Below the pieces are notes generated by a model. It saw only the letters and a list, made by a program, of their open reading frames with translations, was not told the DNA's origin and did not search any database. From Flavobacterium sp. (lineage in GTDB: Bacteria > Bacteroidota > Bacteroidia > Flavobacteriales > Flavobacteriaceae), in NCBI GenBank assembly GCA_023251135.1, contig JAHEZJ010000023.1, forward strand, positions 1 to 64,000: a stretch of 64,000 nt of DNA, given 5' to 3'. Positions 55,313-64,000 of this stretch are shown one piece after another. A program made the translations under genes and the position numbers. The first letter of the stretch is position 1. Every line of letters begins with the position of its first letter.

Positions 55313-57319
55313 CTATTTATCTTCTAAAAGCAGCATTAAATAATGAGAAGCCGACCAGCTAAAATTGTAGGCTTCCAATCCTTTTCCCGTAACTGGCTGG
55401 TAATTTTCTCTGATAGAAGTTCCTTTGTCCAAAACTCCTTCTGCATTATAAAGCAGTTTGTGGGCCAGTTCATTGGCTTCCTTCGTGTATCCGTATTTTT
55501 CCAGTCCGTTTATCCCAAAATAGCTTTGATCAAGCCAAACTGGTCCTCTCCAGTACCCATTATTCGGTTTAAACTTTGGATGATTGGCGGCTAGCGTTGG
55601 TAACGGAACAAAGGTGTTGAAGCTGGCGGTATCCATCATATTCTTTTTCGCCAATTGAACCTGCTCTGCAGTCGCTACTTCCGCCCAAATAGGCAAATAT
55701 CCTTCACAACCCATTGCTTTTATTAATGTTTTGCCATCAATTGTGGTATCGTAAAACCAACCTGTCGCAGCATCCCAAAACTGATTTTGAATTCTAACTT
55801 TCAAGGCGCTGCTTTCTTCCTTCCATTTCTTTGCCTCTTCTGTTAGTTTTAAAACTTCTGCCATCTTTTGCAGATAGTTTTTTTCAGCATACAAAAAGGA
55901 ATTTAAATCAACACTTTCCTGGTCTAAGGAATAGGCTTTCTCTCCATTTTTAAGTATTTTACTATCATCAAAACGAACGGCATTGTCCATTCCGCTTTCC
56001 CATTTTGCAGCAATCACAGTTCCGTCGGTCGAACCAAATTCGCATAAACCATCCTGATCATGGTCGCGTTCTTTGTACCACCAGTTGTGGTATGATTTTA
56101 ACTTCGGATAAAACTCTTTTATAAAATTTGCATCTTTTGTTTTTTCATAAATTTTCCAGATTGCCCAAGCCGCAAGCGGTGCTTTGGTGTTTCGGTAGTT
56201 GTTTTCTTCAAGGAGATTGTTTCTGTAAATACAATCGGGAATAAACCCGTTTGGCTCCTGATAATCAAACAAGGCACGCATTTGATCTTTTGCCAGTTGC
56301 GAATCGTAATTGGCTACTGCAACCGCATGTTTCCAGCTGTCCCAAGCCCAAAAACCATGGAACCACTCGTAGTTGTAACTTGGAAAAAGACCTCCGTGTT
56401 TTAAACCTTCTGCTGCAATTCGGGTATTGTTTTGTAAAGTCAATGCCAGTTTGGCTACCAAATCAGAGTAAACGACATCTTTGTAAATATTTTTCTTTCT
56501 GGCAATTAATTGCGTCAGTTGATTTTCTTTTTCTTTTTGTGTGTTGTTCAGCAGTGTAGTAAATACTGTTTTGGCAATGTTTTCGTTCTCACTTTTCCAG
56601 GAGTACTGAGGAAAAATAAAGGTTTGTGAAACGACTATTTCTTTAGTTTCATTTGGTTTTAAAACCAATTTCTCTGTTTGGGCATTGTATCCCTGCTTGG
56701 TAATTTCAATTTCGGGAGTACTGTTCAAAAATTGAATATAGCCTGTTGCCGTACTTTTGGTCGAAACAATTTTTAGCATTTTACCTTCTTTTGACAATTG
56801 TAAATCAGTTAAAAAAAGTGTAGAGCTGTATGAAGGAAAAAGTGTTATGACTTTTCCTGATGTATTGGTAATGCTTGTTTTTTGTAAAACAGAATGCCCT
56901 GATAAATACACCAACTGCTGTTTTACCGTTAGTTTATCATTTTTAAATTCCTGCTCGAGATGGCTGTTGTAGCTGTTTTGACTCACCAGAGTGTTTTTCC
57001 ATTGGATTGCTTCTTTTTTGTTTTCATCCTGAAGCTGCAACGAAACAAACGAAGGACTTAACCAAACGCCATTTTGTTCCGTCATTAAAAATGGTCCCGA
57101 GAATCCCGCCTGGACTGCTGAGGGCTCTAAAAATCCAAATGCAAACCACGCTCCTTTGTCTGAAAAGGCCAATGATTTTCGGTCCGTGGCATTGGTTGGA
57201 TTTCCTTTATAGTTCAGACTGTTTTTACCCGATTCTAAGTTTGGATAGCTCTTTTGTGTCCAACCGGATTGTACTATAAAAAAGGAGGCAAGAATAAAAA
57301 GTATTTCCTTTTTGCTCAT
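55313..57319 (-). CDS. GH63-family alpha-glucosidase (YgjK-like), exported
   Basis: A 668-residue enzyme with a signal peptide (ILFILASFFIVQSGWTQ). An N-terminal beta-sandwich (about 25-250) precedes an (alpha/alpha)6 barrel (280-668) with WFHGFWAWDSWKHA (about 319-331), KWESGMDNAVRFDD (Asp445 as probable acid) and RENYQPVTGKGLEAYNFSWS (Glu638 as probable base). These are GH63 hallmarks. GH63 includes the N-glycan processing glucosidase and bacterial YgjK, whose best-known substrate is Glc-alpha-1,2-Gal. That is the same disaccharide found on collagen hydroxylysine. It is 563 bases from the SusD gene and 253 bases from GH42, all on one strand. Confidence 0.85.
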   Translation of the reverse strand: MSKKEILFILASFFIVQSGWTQKSYPNLESGKNSLNYKGNPTNATDRKSLAFSDKGAWFAFGFLEPSAVQAGFSGPFLMTEQNGVWLSPSFVSLQLQDENKKEAIQWKNTLVSQNSYNSHLEQEFKNDKLTVKQQLVYLSGHSVLQKTSITNTSGKVITLFPSYSSTLFLTDLQLSKEGKMLKIVSTKSTATGYIQFLNSTPEIEITKQGYNAQTEKLVLKPNETKEIVVSQTFIFPQYSWKSENENIAKTVFTTLLNNTQKEKENQLTQLIARKKNIYKDVVYSDLVAKLALTLQNNTRIAAEGLKHGGLFPSYNYEWFHGFWAWDSWKHAVAVANYDSQLAKDQMRALFDYQEPNGFIPDCIYRNNLLEENNYRNTKAPLAAWAIWKIYEKTKDANFIKEFYPKLKSYHNWWYKERDHDQDGLCEFGSTDGTVIAAKWESGMDNAVRFDDSKILKNGEKAYSLDQESVDLNSFLYAEKNYLQKMAEVLKLTEEAKKWKEESSALKVRIQNQFWDAATGWFYDTTIDGKTLIKAMGCEGYLPIWAEVATAEQVQLAKKNMMDTASFNTFVPLPTLAANHPKFKPNNGYWRGPVWLDQSYFGINGLEKYGYTKEANELAHKLLYNAEGVLDKGTSIRENYQPVTGKGLEAYNFSWSASHYLMLLLEDK

Positions 57320-57417
57320 GTTGTTTTGTTTTTATGGTGTGTTTTTTAGTTAGATAATGTAGTAAATCTTTCTTTAACTTAAGTGTTTTACCTTAGATTT
57401 AGGGGATTTTTTTTAAT

Positions 57418-57756
57418 CCTTTAATCTGCGGCTTTATTACAGTATCTATTTAATCTTTGCATTCAATATTCTCCCGCAGATCGAGCAGATTGAGCAGATT
57501 TTCTTTAATCTTTCTGATCCTTTAATCTGTGGCTGTATTTCAGTAACTACTTAAGCTTTGTGTTCAATATTCTCCCGCAGATTGAGCAGATTGAGCAGAT
57601 TTTTTCTAATCTTTCTGATCCTTTAATCTGTGGCTGTATTTCAGTAACTACTTAAGCTTTGCGTTCAATATACTCTCGCAGATGGCAGATTGAGCAGATT
57701 TTTTCTAATCATTCTAATCCTTTAATCCGTGGCTTATATTTCAGCGCGTAGTTAAT
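57418..57756. repeat. Direct tandem repeat, ~101-bp period, about 3.4 copies
   Basis: Copies starting CCTTTAATC begin at 57418, 57519, 57620 and 57719. Each holds TCAATATTCTCCCGCAGAT and one or two GAGCAGATT words. Copies 2 and 3 are nearly identical, suggesting recent duplication. It occupies most of the 563-base gap between the SusD and GH63 genes; the 98 bases before it show nothing else. Confidence 0.9.
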
Positions 57757-57796
57757 TTCTTCTAAATATGTGAGGCTTCTGGATATAAAAATTAAA

Positions 57797-57825
57797 CCTA
57801 CAAGGTCCGAAAAAGACCTCGTAGG
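57797..57825 (-). terminator. Terminator or attenuator after susC-susD
   Basis: CCTACAAGGTC and GACCTCGTAGG pair with one mismatch around a seven-base loop. It lies 58 bases after the SusD stop. On the minus strand it is followed by TTTAATTTTT. It would limit read-through into the GH63 gene. Confidence 0.65.
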
Positions 57826-57882
57826 ATTAAAAATCTCTATTGAAAATCAATTTTTAGGAATTGACTTCTTTCCTTTAAAGGA

Positions 57883-59382
57883 TTAATTCGCTTGTAGTTC
57901 CGTTAAAGGAATTGGGTAAAAGCTGTTTTTTGCTGTATCAAAACCAGTACGTCCCACTGCATCAAGTGCTGTTTTAGTTTTTCCCCAACGACGTAAATCA
58001 TAAAAACGATAGTTTTCTAATGGGAATTCTATGATTCTTTCGTGTTCGATCTGCGCTTTAACTGCTACTGCGGTTGTTCCAGTCATGGCTGGCATATCGG
58101 CTCTTTCGCGAACTTTGTTGATGTAAGGGATTGCTTCTCCGGTACGTCCCAACTCATTCAATGCCTCGGCTTGCATCAACAATACATTGGCATATCTCAT
58201 CAAAGGAATGTTGATTGCCGTAAATTCCTGATTCATCTTTTCCTGAGTATTTGGAATATATCTGCGATACACCGGTTTGTCAGTACCTTCAAATTTTTCA
58301 TCATAAGTAGCGCCTAATACCATTGGATTGTTCGCATCATTAAAATAAGGATCTTTAAAGAAAATTGTGCTGTACAAACGGCTATCATAATTTCCTGTAG
58401 TGGCAATTTTTCCTTCTTTTTTGAATTCGTTTATCAGCATTGCACTCGGAAGAATCTCATCCCATCCGCCCAATTCTGCAGCCGCCATCCAATAGTGAAG
58501 GGCATTACGATAGAAAGCACCATTGGCAGTGGTTTCTGAAAATTGCAATTCAAAAATAGACTCCTTGCTATTTTTTGTCGTTCCATCAAACATAGAAACA
58601 TAATCTTTAACCAACTCATAGCCCTGTACTTTGTTCAGTGCAGTAAGTGCTTCGGTTAAAAAACTTTGTTTTTGAGCAGTTTCTTCGTACGCTCTGGTTA
58701 AATAGGCAAAACCAAGGTAACTATTTGCTGCACCACTTGTTGCACGGCCTGTTTTATCTGTAGATTGTTTTGCAGGTAATATATCTGCAACCGCTTTAAA
58801 TTCTTTTGTGATAAAATCCCACGCTTCCGCACGTGTAGAAAGCGGAATGTTCAAATCACTTTCTTTGGTTACATATTTATCTCTAACATAAATTTTTTCC
58901 CAGTTCAAAAGCAATTTCATATGATAATAAGCGCGTAAAAAACGAGCCTCAGCTTCAATTTGTTTGCGATCAGCATCTGTTAATTTAGAACCCGGAACTT
59001 GTGGCAATTTATCAATAACCTGATTGGCATTACTGATTCCTCTGTAATTAATTCTCCAATAACTGGTAAACTGGCTGTTTCCATTGGTATAAGTAAAAGT
59101 CGAAAGTTCTACCCAGTTTTGGTAATTCAAAGCATCGCTTCCTAGTTCGTTTATGTCTTCACGGTACGCTTCTACCGGCCATTTTATTTCGGCAAAAGAC
59201 CATTCGTTAGTAGCGCATTCAAGCTGTCCATAAGTTGCCGCCAAAGCAGATTCGGCATCAGCCTTATTTCTCCAGAAATTCTCTGAGGTAAGTTCGTCCG
59301 GAGATTGTTGCTCCAGATAATCACTACAACTTGTAATGGTCAACAGACCTATAGTGGATAATAATAAAAATATCTTTTTCAT
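57883..59382 (-). CDS. SusD/RagB-family surface lipoprotein
   Basis: A 499-residue lipoprotein with lipobox ITSC (Cys at about 19) and the typical opening SDYLEQQSPDELTSENFW (about 20-37). SusD-family helices follow (RFLRAYYHMKLLLNWEKIYV, here EARFLRAYYHMKLLLNW), and the C-terminal RagB/SusD motif LLMQAEALNELGRTGEAIPY..VRERA is present (quoted in parts). It caps the SusC barrel and binds the nutrient. It starts 24 bases after the SusC stop. In this locus I propose it binds glycosylated hydroxylysine or glycopeptides from collagen. Confidence 0.95.
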   Translation of the reverse strand: MKKIFLLLSTIGLLTITSCSDYLEQQSPDELTSENFWRNKADAESALAATYGQLECATNEWSFAEIKWPVEAYREDINELGSDALNYQNWVELSTFTYTNGNSQFTSYWRINYRGISNANQVIDKLPQVPGSKLTDADRKQIEAEARFLRAYYHMKLLLNWEKIYVRDKYVTKESDLNIPLSTRAEAWDFITKEFKAVADILPAKQSTDKTGRATSGAANSYLGFAYLTRAYEETAQKQSFLTEALTALNKVQGYELVKDYVSMFDGTTKNSKESIFELQFSETTANGAFYRNALHYWMAAAELGGWDEILPSAMLINEFKKEGKIATTGNYDSRLYSTIFFKDPYFNDANNPMVLGATYDEKFEGTDKPVYRRYIPNTQEKMNQEFTAINIPLMRYANVLLMQAEALNELGRTGEAIPYINKVRERADMPAMTGTTAVAVKAQIEHERIIEFPLENYRFYDLRRWGKTKTALDAVGRTGFDTAKNSFYPIPLTELQAN

Positions 59383-59406
59383 GATGGTGTCTTTTATAAA
59401 ATAGAA

Positions 59407-62400
59407 TTAAAATATATACTGAATACCCGATACAAACGATCTTGTAAATGGATACACAAAACGATCAACGCCAGTATTAAGCACAGAAGCACGTGAAAAC
59501 TCAGGATCAATACCAGAATAATCGGTGATCGTAAATAAATTCTCTACACTCACATAAAATCTAAGTTTGTCCATTTTTGCTTTGCCTAACATGCTGCTTG
59601 GGATAGTATATCCTAATTGCAATTGACGCATTCTTATAAAATTTCCACTTTCCAGAAAACGATCTGACTCACGGCTGTTTCCGTTAGGATCCTGCAATAC
59701 CGCTCTTGGAATATCACTGCGGTTATCCGGTGTCCATGAATTTAAAGTTGAAGCCAGCATATTGGTTCCTGAATTCATAGACTCATAAAAATAACGATTT
59801 CCGTTGTACAATTTATTCCCCCAACCGCTTCCAATTAAAGCAGAGAAATCAAAGCCTTTATAGCTTGCCCCTAAAGTAAGGTTCACTTCTACTTTTGGTA
59901 ATCCGGTTCCGGAGTACGCCTTATCTTTATCATCAATAACACCATCATCGTTCAAATCTTTAAAACGAATATCTCCTGGCTGAGCATTTGGCTGTAATAA
60001 AACACCATTTTTATTATGAGCTGCTACCTCTTGAGTAGTTTGGAAAATACCATCGGTTTTGTACAAGTAGAATCCACTAATAGGGCTTCCTACGCGTGCC
60101 TGAGTTGGAAAATGCTCGTCTCCGAATTTTAATCCTTCTCCATAAATAGTCTGCCCTTCGTTGGCTAGTGCTATTACTTTGTTTTTAAGTGTCGTAAAGT
60201 TTAAACCTGCATTGTATTTAAATTCATTAACCTGATCGCGGTAATTTACTTCAAATTCAAATCCACTGTTACTAATTTTACCTACGTTCAAAATCGGATC
60301 ATCAACTCCGGCAGATGGAGCTAGTCTTTTTGTAATTAATAATTTGTCGGTCACATTGTGGTAGTAGTTCATCGAACCGCTAATTTTACCTTTTAAAAGG
60401 GTATAATCGATACCAATATTTTTAGAATCTGTAGTTTCCCATTGTAGATTTCTGTTTTCTAACGCTTTTGCAATGCTTCCAGGCCAAGGGTTGCTTCCAA
60501 TTCCTTGTACATAACCTGAACCTAAACTATTACCGGTATTAATCAGTGTATTTGCAGAGTAATATCCTAAAGCTGCCTCATTACCCAATTGTCCCCAGCT
60601 GGCACGTAGTTTTAACGTAGAGATAAAAATATCTTTCGGGAAAAAATCTTCCTGTTCTATTTTCCAGCCTAATGCAATAGACGGGAAAGTTCCCCAACGG
60701 CTGTCTTTTCCAAACTTAGAAGAACCGTCTCTTCTAACGGTCATTTGCAACAAATAGCGATCATTGTAAGAGTAATTTAACCTGCTGAAGAAAGAAACAC
60801 GATTGTACTGAAATTTTGATCCGTCAGCAGTATATGTTCCACCTCTTCCGGCACCAATAGTTTCAAATCCCGGATCAAGAAATCCTGATGGACGGTCTAT
60901 AGAAACCAATTGTCCATTCTCTACTGTATAATCGGTTGTTTTTCCTTCTACAATTACCTCGTTCCAGTTAGAGGCCTGACTGTTAAAAGTGTTACCAATC
61001 ATTAAACCGAAAACATGTTTACCAAAAGTTTTATCAATTGTGATAATGTTGTCTAAGATTTGCTCGTTCCAGGTTGTTCTCAACTCCCTTTGCAACGGAT
61101 ATAAATGTACCTCTTTTGGATTAGCAATGTATGGAGGAAAATGCTCCATTTGCTGGTTGTTCTTCACACGGTAAGAATACGCTAATTTATATTTTAACCA
61201 AGGCGCAAGATTCGCTGTTGCTGCAATATTGGCTGTAATATCTTGTCCTACATCGTTGCTTTTCTTAAAATGTTCTTCAGCAACCGGGTTTGTTCCGGCA
61301 GGCAGACCATTTTTACTGGTTAATCCATAACCGTATTCTTCATTATCGTCATAAACCGGAACCAAAGGCGACATGGTGTATACCTCTCTCAATTGGAAGT
61401 TAGGCAATGCATTTTGTGTTCCGATATAGGCCATTTTTCCGTCTATATCAAAAATAGATTTTTTAAAACTTACTCTTGCACTGGCCGTTTGTGATCCAAA
61501 CTGATTGTCAATTACAATTCCTTTTTGTTTTACGAAGTTACCATACAAAGCAAATTTAAAATCACCTTGCCTTCCCTGAATTCCCAAACCGTAGTTTTGT
61601 GTAAATCCGGAACGGAAAACCTCATCCTGCCAATCTGTGTTGATATCAGACGGAGCATTTATATATGCCGGAAGTGCCTTTGGCGAAGTCGCATATTTAT
61701 TGTACTCATCGTACATTCTTTTGTGAACAGTACGGTATCCGTCAGCATCTAATAAATCTAATGTTTTAGATGGATTTGTGATGCTTAAAAAAGAGCTGAA
61801 ATCTACTTTTACACCTTCTTTTTGCCCGTTTTTAGTCGTTACGATAATTACTCCATTTGCAGCAACAGATCCGTAAATTGCAGCTGCAGCACCATCTTTC
61901 AACACCTCCATTGATTCAATATTGGTTGGATTTATGGTATTAATAGATCCTTGAAAACCGTCAATAATGTACAGTGGTTCTGTAGCTCCAAAGGTATTTA
62001 CCCCACGGATTTTTACGCTTACAGCAGCTCCTGCCACACCACCGCTTTTTTGCACGTTTACCCCTGCAACTAGACCCTGAAGTGCTTCGGCCGGGCTCGT
62101 GGTAGCTCTGGTTTCAAGGCTCTCTTTTTTAACCGTAGAAATAGCTCCCGTAACGTTACTTTTTTTCTGAGAACCATAACCAATGACCACTACTTCATTC
62201 AGTTTATTGGTTTCTTCCTGCATGCTAACTGAAAGTTCAGCGCGGTTATTTACAGCCTCACTTTTCTCAATAAATCCCATGTATGAAAAGACAATAACCG
62301 GATTGACAAGGCTTGATGAATATACTAAAGTATAATTTCCGTCAATATCAGTTGCTGCATTGTATTTAGAGTCTTTAATAGAAATACTCACACCTGGCAA

Positions 62401-62538
62401 TGTATTGTTTTTGTCATCAGTGACTTTTCCAGAAATGGTCTTTTGTGCCTGATTTGCTTGCGCAAAGTTAATGTTTGGCAACCACAAGCATAACAGTAAA
62501 GGAATAAAATTTAATTTCCTAATGAGTAGTTTTTTCAT
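59407..62538 (-). CDS. SusC/RagA-family TonB-linked outer-membrane transporter
   Basis: A 1043-residue SusC. A signal peptide ends in NINFAQ, a carboxypeptidase-regulatory-like domain follows (about 35-110), then the SusC box KLNEVVVIGYGSQKKSNVTG, a plug with LYIIDGFQGS and DGAAAAIYGSVAANGVIIV, and a barrel ending VSGIQYIF with the C-terminal aromatic residue. It imports the substrate held by the SusD partner. It lies 152 bases downstream of the ALDH7-type gene, on the same strand, behind a weak hairpin at 62607-62634. No regulator such as a hybrid two-component system is seen in the window. Confidence 0.95.
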   Translation of the reverse strand: MKKLLIRKLNFIPLLLCLWLPNINFAQANQAQKTISGKVTDDKNNTLPGVSISIKDSKYNAATDIDGNYTLVYSSSLVNPVIVFSYMGFIEKSEAVNNRAELSVSMQEETNKLNEVVVIGYGSQKKSNVTGAISTVKKESLETRATTSPAEALQGLVAGVNVQKSGGVAGAAVSVKIRGVNTFGATEPLYIIDGFQGSINTINPTNIESMEVLKDGAAAAIYGSVAANGVIIVTTKNGQKEGVKVDFSSFLSITNPSKTLDLLDADGYRTVHKRMYDEYNKYATSPKALPAYINAPSDINTDWQDEVFRSGFTQNYGLGIQGRQGDFKFALYGNFVKQKGIVIDNQFGSQTASARVSFKKSIFDIDGKMAYIGTQNALPNFQLREVYTMSPLVPVYDDNEEYGYGLTSKNGLPAGTNPVAEEHFKKSNDVGQDITANIAATANLAPWLKYKLAYSYRVKNNQQMEHFPPYIANPKEVHLYPLQRELRTTWNEQILDNIITIDKTFGKHVFGLMIGNTFNSQASNWNEVIVEGKTTDYTVENGQLVSIDRPSGFLDPGFETIGAGRGGTYTADGSKFQYNRVSFFSRLNYSYNDRYLLQMTVRRDGSSKFGKDSRWGTFPSIALGWKIEQEDFFPKDIFISTLKLRASWGQLGNEAALGYYSANTLINTGNSLGSGYVQGIGSNPWPGSIAKALENRNLQWETTDSKNIGIDYTLLKGKISGSMNYYHNVTDKLLITKRLAPSAGVDDPILNVGKISNSGFEFEVNYRDQVNEFKYNAGLNFTTLKNKVIALANEGQTIYGEGLKFGDEHFPTQARVGSPISGFYLYKTDGIFQTTQEVAAHNKNGVLLQPNAQPGDIRFKDLNDDGVIDDKDKAYSGTGLPKVEVNLTLGASYKGFDFSALIGSGWGNKLYNGNRYFYESMNSGTNMLASTLNSWTPDNRSDIPRAVLQDPNGNSRESDRFLESGNFIRMRQLQLGYTIPSSMLGKAKMDKLRFYVSVENLFTITDYSGIDPEFSRASVLNTGVDRFVYPFTRSFVSGIQYIF

Positions 62539-62606
62539 TTTGGTAATGGTTTTGGTTAATTAAAATTTCGTTTTTTGTTTTTTTTTATTTGTAAGCGGGC
62601 ACCTTA

Positions 62607-62634
62607 TAAGACAGCCTTTTGCAAAACTGTCTTA
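62607..62634 (-). terminator. Hairpin between ALDH7-type and susC genes
   Basis: TAAGACAG and CTGTCTTA form an 8-bp stem with a 12-base loop. It has no long T run, so it may be a weak terminator allowing some read-through to susC. Confidence 0.5.
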
Positions 62635-62690
62635 TTCAATGCAATTTTCTCTTGATTGTGATTTTGTATAAGCTTTAGTTCTAACTCGGC

Positions 62691-64000
62691 TTATAAATCA
62701 AATTTAATTCCTTGTGCCAATGGCAGACTAGTCGTGTAATTAATAGTATTAGTTTGTCTGCGCATGTACACTTTCCAGGCATCGGAGCCGGATTCTCTCC
62801 CTCCGCCTGTTTCTTTTTCTCCGCCAAATGCACCGCCAATTTCGGCACCGGATGTACCAATATTAACATTTGCAATACCACAATCAGATCCTGTAACAGA
62901 TAAGAACAATTCGGCCTCTCTTAAATTATTAGTCATGATTGCAGAAGATAAACCTTGTCCGACACCGTTTTGAATTGCAATTGCGTTTTCGACAGTTCCA
63001 GAGTATTTTAGTAAGTACAAGACCGGGGCAAAAGTTTCGTGCTGTACAATTTCAAATGAGTTCTCGGCTTCAGCAATAGCAGGTTTTACATAACATCCGC
63101 TTTCGTATCCGGAGCCTGAAAGTACGCCTCCTTCTACCAGAATTTTTCCACCCTCAGCAACTACTTTCTCTAAAGCCTGTTGGTACATTTCAACCGCCTG
63201 AGTATCGATTAAAGGACCAACATGGTTTTTCTCATCCAACGGATTTCCGATGCGTAATTGCTTGTAGGCAGCCACTATCGCATCTTTTACTTTATCATAA
63301 ATACTTTCGTGAATGATTAAACGACGAGTGGATGTGCATCTTTGTCCCGCTGTTCCAACGGCACCAAAAACGGCACCAATCACAGTCATTTTAATATCGG
63401 CATCAGGTGTTACAATGATCGCATTGTTTCCGCCTAATTCCAGTAATGATCTTCCCAAACGTCCTGCAACTACCTGCGCTACGATTTTCCCCATACGAGT
63501 AGAACCGGTAGCCGAAATTAAAGGAATACGATTATCGTTGGTTAGCAACTCTCCTATCTTATAATCACCATTAATTAAACCTGAAATACCTTCCGGCAAA
63601 TTATTCTCTTTGATAACTTCACTTATAATATTCTGACAGGCAATCGCACAGATAGGTGTTTTTTCTGAAGGTTTCCAAACGCAAACGTCTCCACAGATCC
63701 AAGCCAGTGCAGTATTCCATGCCCAGACAGCCACCGGGAAATTGAAAGCCGAAATAATTCCTACCACTCCCAAAGAATGGTATTGCTCGTACATACGATG
63801 ACCCGGACGCTCTGAATGCATTGTTAATCCATGCAACTGACGTGAAAGACCTACTGCAAAATCGCAGATATCAATCATTTCCTGCACTTCGCCATAACCT
63901 TCCTGCAACGATTTCCCCATTTCGTAAGAAACCAGCTTCCCTAATGCCTCTTTATGCAAGCGTAACTTTTCACCAAACTGACGTACGATTTCTCCACGTT
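62691..64000 (-). CDS. ALDH7-family aldehyde dehydrogenase, N-terminus cut by window edge
   Basis: The frame stays open to the window edge. An apparent start at 63959 is only an internal TTG: upstream codons continue with [20 protein letters not shown], matching aldehyde dehydrogenases. Visible are [26 protein letters not shown], the catalytic Glu region [12 protein letters not shown], the catalytic Cys in [12 protein letters not shown], and a C-terminal [20 protein letters not shown]. The segments [19 protein letters not shown] and [13 protein letters not shown] are characteristic of the ALDH7 group (antiquitin, AmaB), which oxidises 2-aminoadipate 6-semialdehyde to 2-aminoadipate in lysine breakdown. 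Its position directly before the SusC gene of a locus that encodes a predicted phosphohydroxylysine lyase is telling, as that lyase makes the same semialdehyde. Confidence 0.92.
   Translation of the reverse strand, partial: RGEIVRQFGEKLRLHKEALGKLVSYEMGKSLQEGYGEVQEMIDICDFAVGLSRQLHGLTMHSERPGHRMYEQYHSLGVVGIISAFNFPVAVWAWNTALAWICGDVCVWKPSEKTPICAIACQNIISEVIKENNLPEGISGLINGDYKIGELLTNDNRIPLISATGSTRMGKIVAQVVAGRLGRSLLELGGNNAIIVTPDADIKMTVIGAVFGAVGTAGQRCTSTRRLIIHESIYDKVKDAIVAAYKQLRIGNPLDEKNHVGPLIDTQAVEMYQQALEKVVAEGGKILVEGGVLSGSGYESGCYVKPAIAEAENSFEIVQHETFAPVLYLLKYSGTVENAIAIQNGVGQGLSSAIMTNNLREAELFLSVTGSDCGIANVNIGTSGAEIGGAFGGEKETGGGRESGSDAWKVYMRRQTNTINYTTSLPLAQGIKFDL

Noticed and set aside
55122..55313. 63-codon minus-strand frame
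   Set aside because: It lies inside the element with 20-bp terminal inverted repeats and has no coding character.
62691..63959. Complete 422-residue aldehyde dehydrogenase starting at 63959
   Set aside because: That start is an internal TTG; the frame continues to the window edge with sequence expected of the ALDH7 N-terminal domain.
47368..64000. PUL for a storage or plant glycan
   Set aside because: Only two exo-glycosidases are present, with no endo-acting enzyme, while a kinase/phospho-lyase and ALDH7 point to an amino-acid aglycone. Not fully excluded.

Overview
The window looks like a Flavobacterium-type member of the Bacteroidetes. It is AT-rich, start sites lack clear Shine-Dalgarno sequences, several promoters fit the TAnnTTTG -7 consensus, and it carries two SusC/SusD pairs, HmuY-type lipoproteins, and a subtilase with a type IX secretion sorting domain. 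No rRNA, tRNA, CRISPR array or intact insertion sequence was recognised. Heme capture, a secreted protease, a possible pore-forming protein and a putative collagen-glycan locus would suit an animal- or tissue-associated lifestyle; this is inference.

Layout. 1-2070: edge-truncated TonB-dependent receptor (-). 2542-4729: two-gene operon of an ATP-cone/PD-(D/E)XK nuclease and a beta-CASP metallo-beta-lactamase nuclease (+). 4852-9480: orphan SusC/SusD pair (-) with a long leader holding a 25-codon IS21-like remnant. 10263-11867: large helical protein with a hydrophobic hairpin, resembling alpha pore-forming toxins. 12140-13030: tandem array of palindrome triads. 13208-17492: DoxX and two VOC proteins, divergent GlxA-type regulator, methyltransferase. 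17654-19422: JAMM-motif lipoprotein and small secreted partner. 20133-22759: cytosolic sulfatase and propeller-like protein. 22986-25892: T9SS subtilase. 26346-30046: membrane protein, amidohydrolase, coiled-coil envelope protein. 30422-31348: PhyH dioxygenase. 31877-38618: HmuR-like receptor, two HmuY-like proteins and three other surface lipoproteins. 38684-40185: RclC-like protein and AraC regulator. 40433-46779: RND efflux operon with a small secreted leader protein. 46909-47157: small unknown gene.

47368-64000 is the most notable region. Seven genes on one strand read, in transcription order: ALDH7-type aldehyde dehydrogenase, SusC, SusD, GH63 glucosidase, GH42 beta-galactosidase, a fusion of an APH-type kinase with a class-III PLP phospho-lyase, and an FAD/Fe-S D-2-hydroxyacid dehydrogenase. 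Together they match, step by step, a predicted route for the collagen unit Glc-alpha-1,2-Gal-beta-O-hydroxylysine: import, removal of glucose, removal of galactose, phosphorylation of hydroxylysine, elimination to 2-aminoadipate semialdehyde, oxidation to 2-aminoadipate, and finally oxidation of D-2-hydroxyglutarate. I propose this as a candidate undescribed catabolic system. Most of its intergenic gaps hold inverted or tandem repeats.
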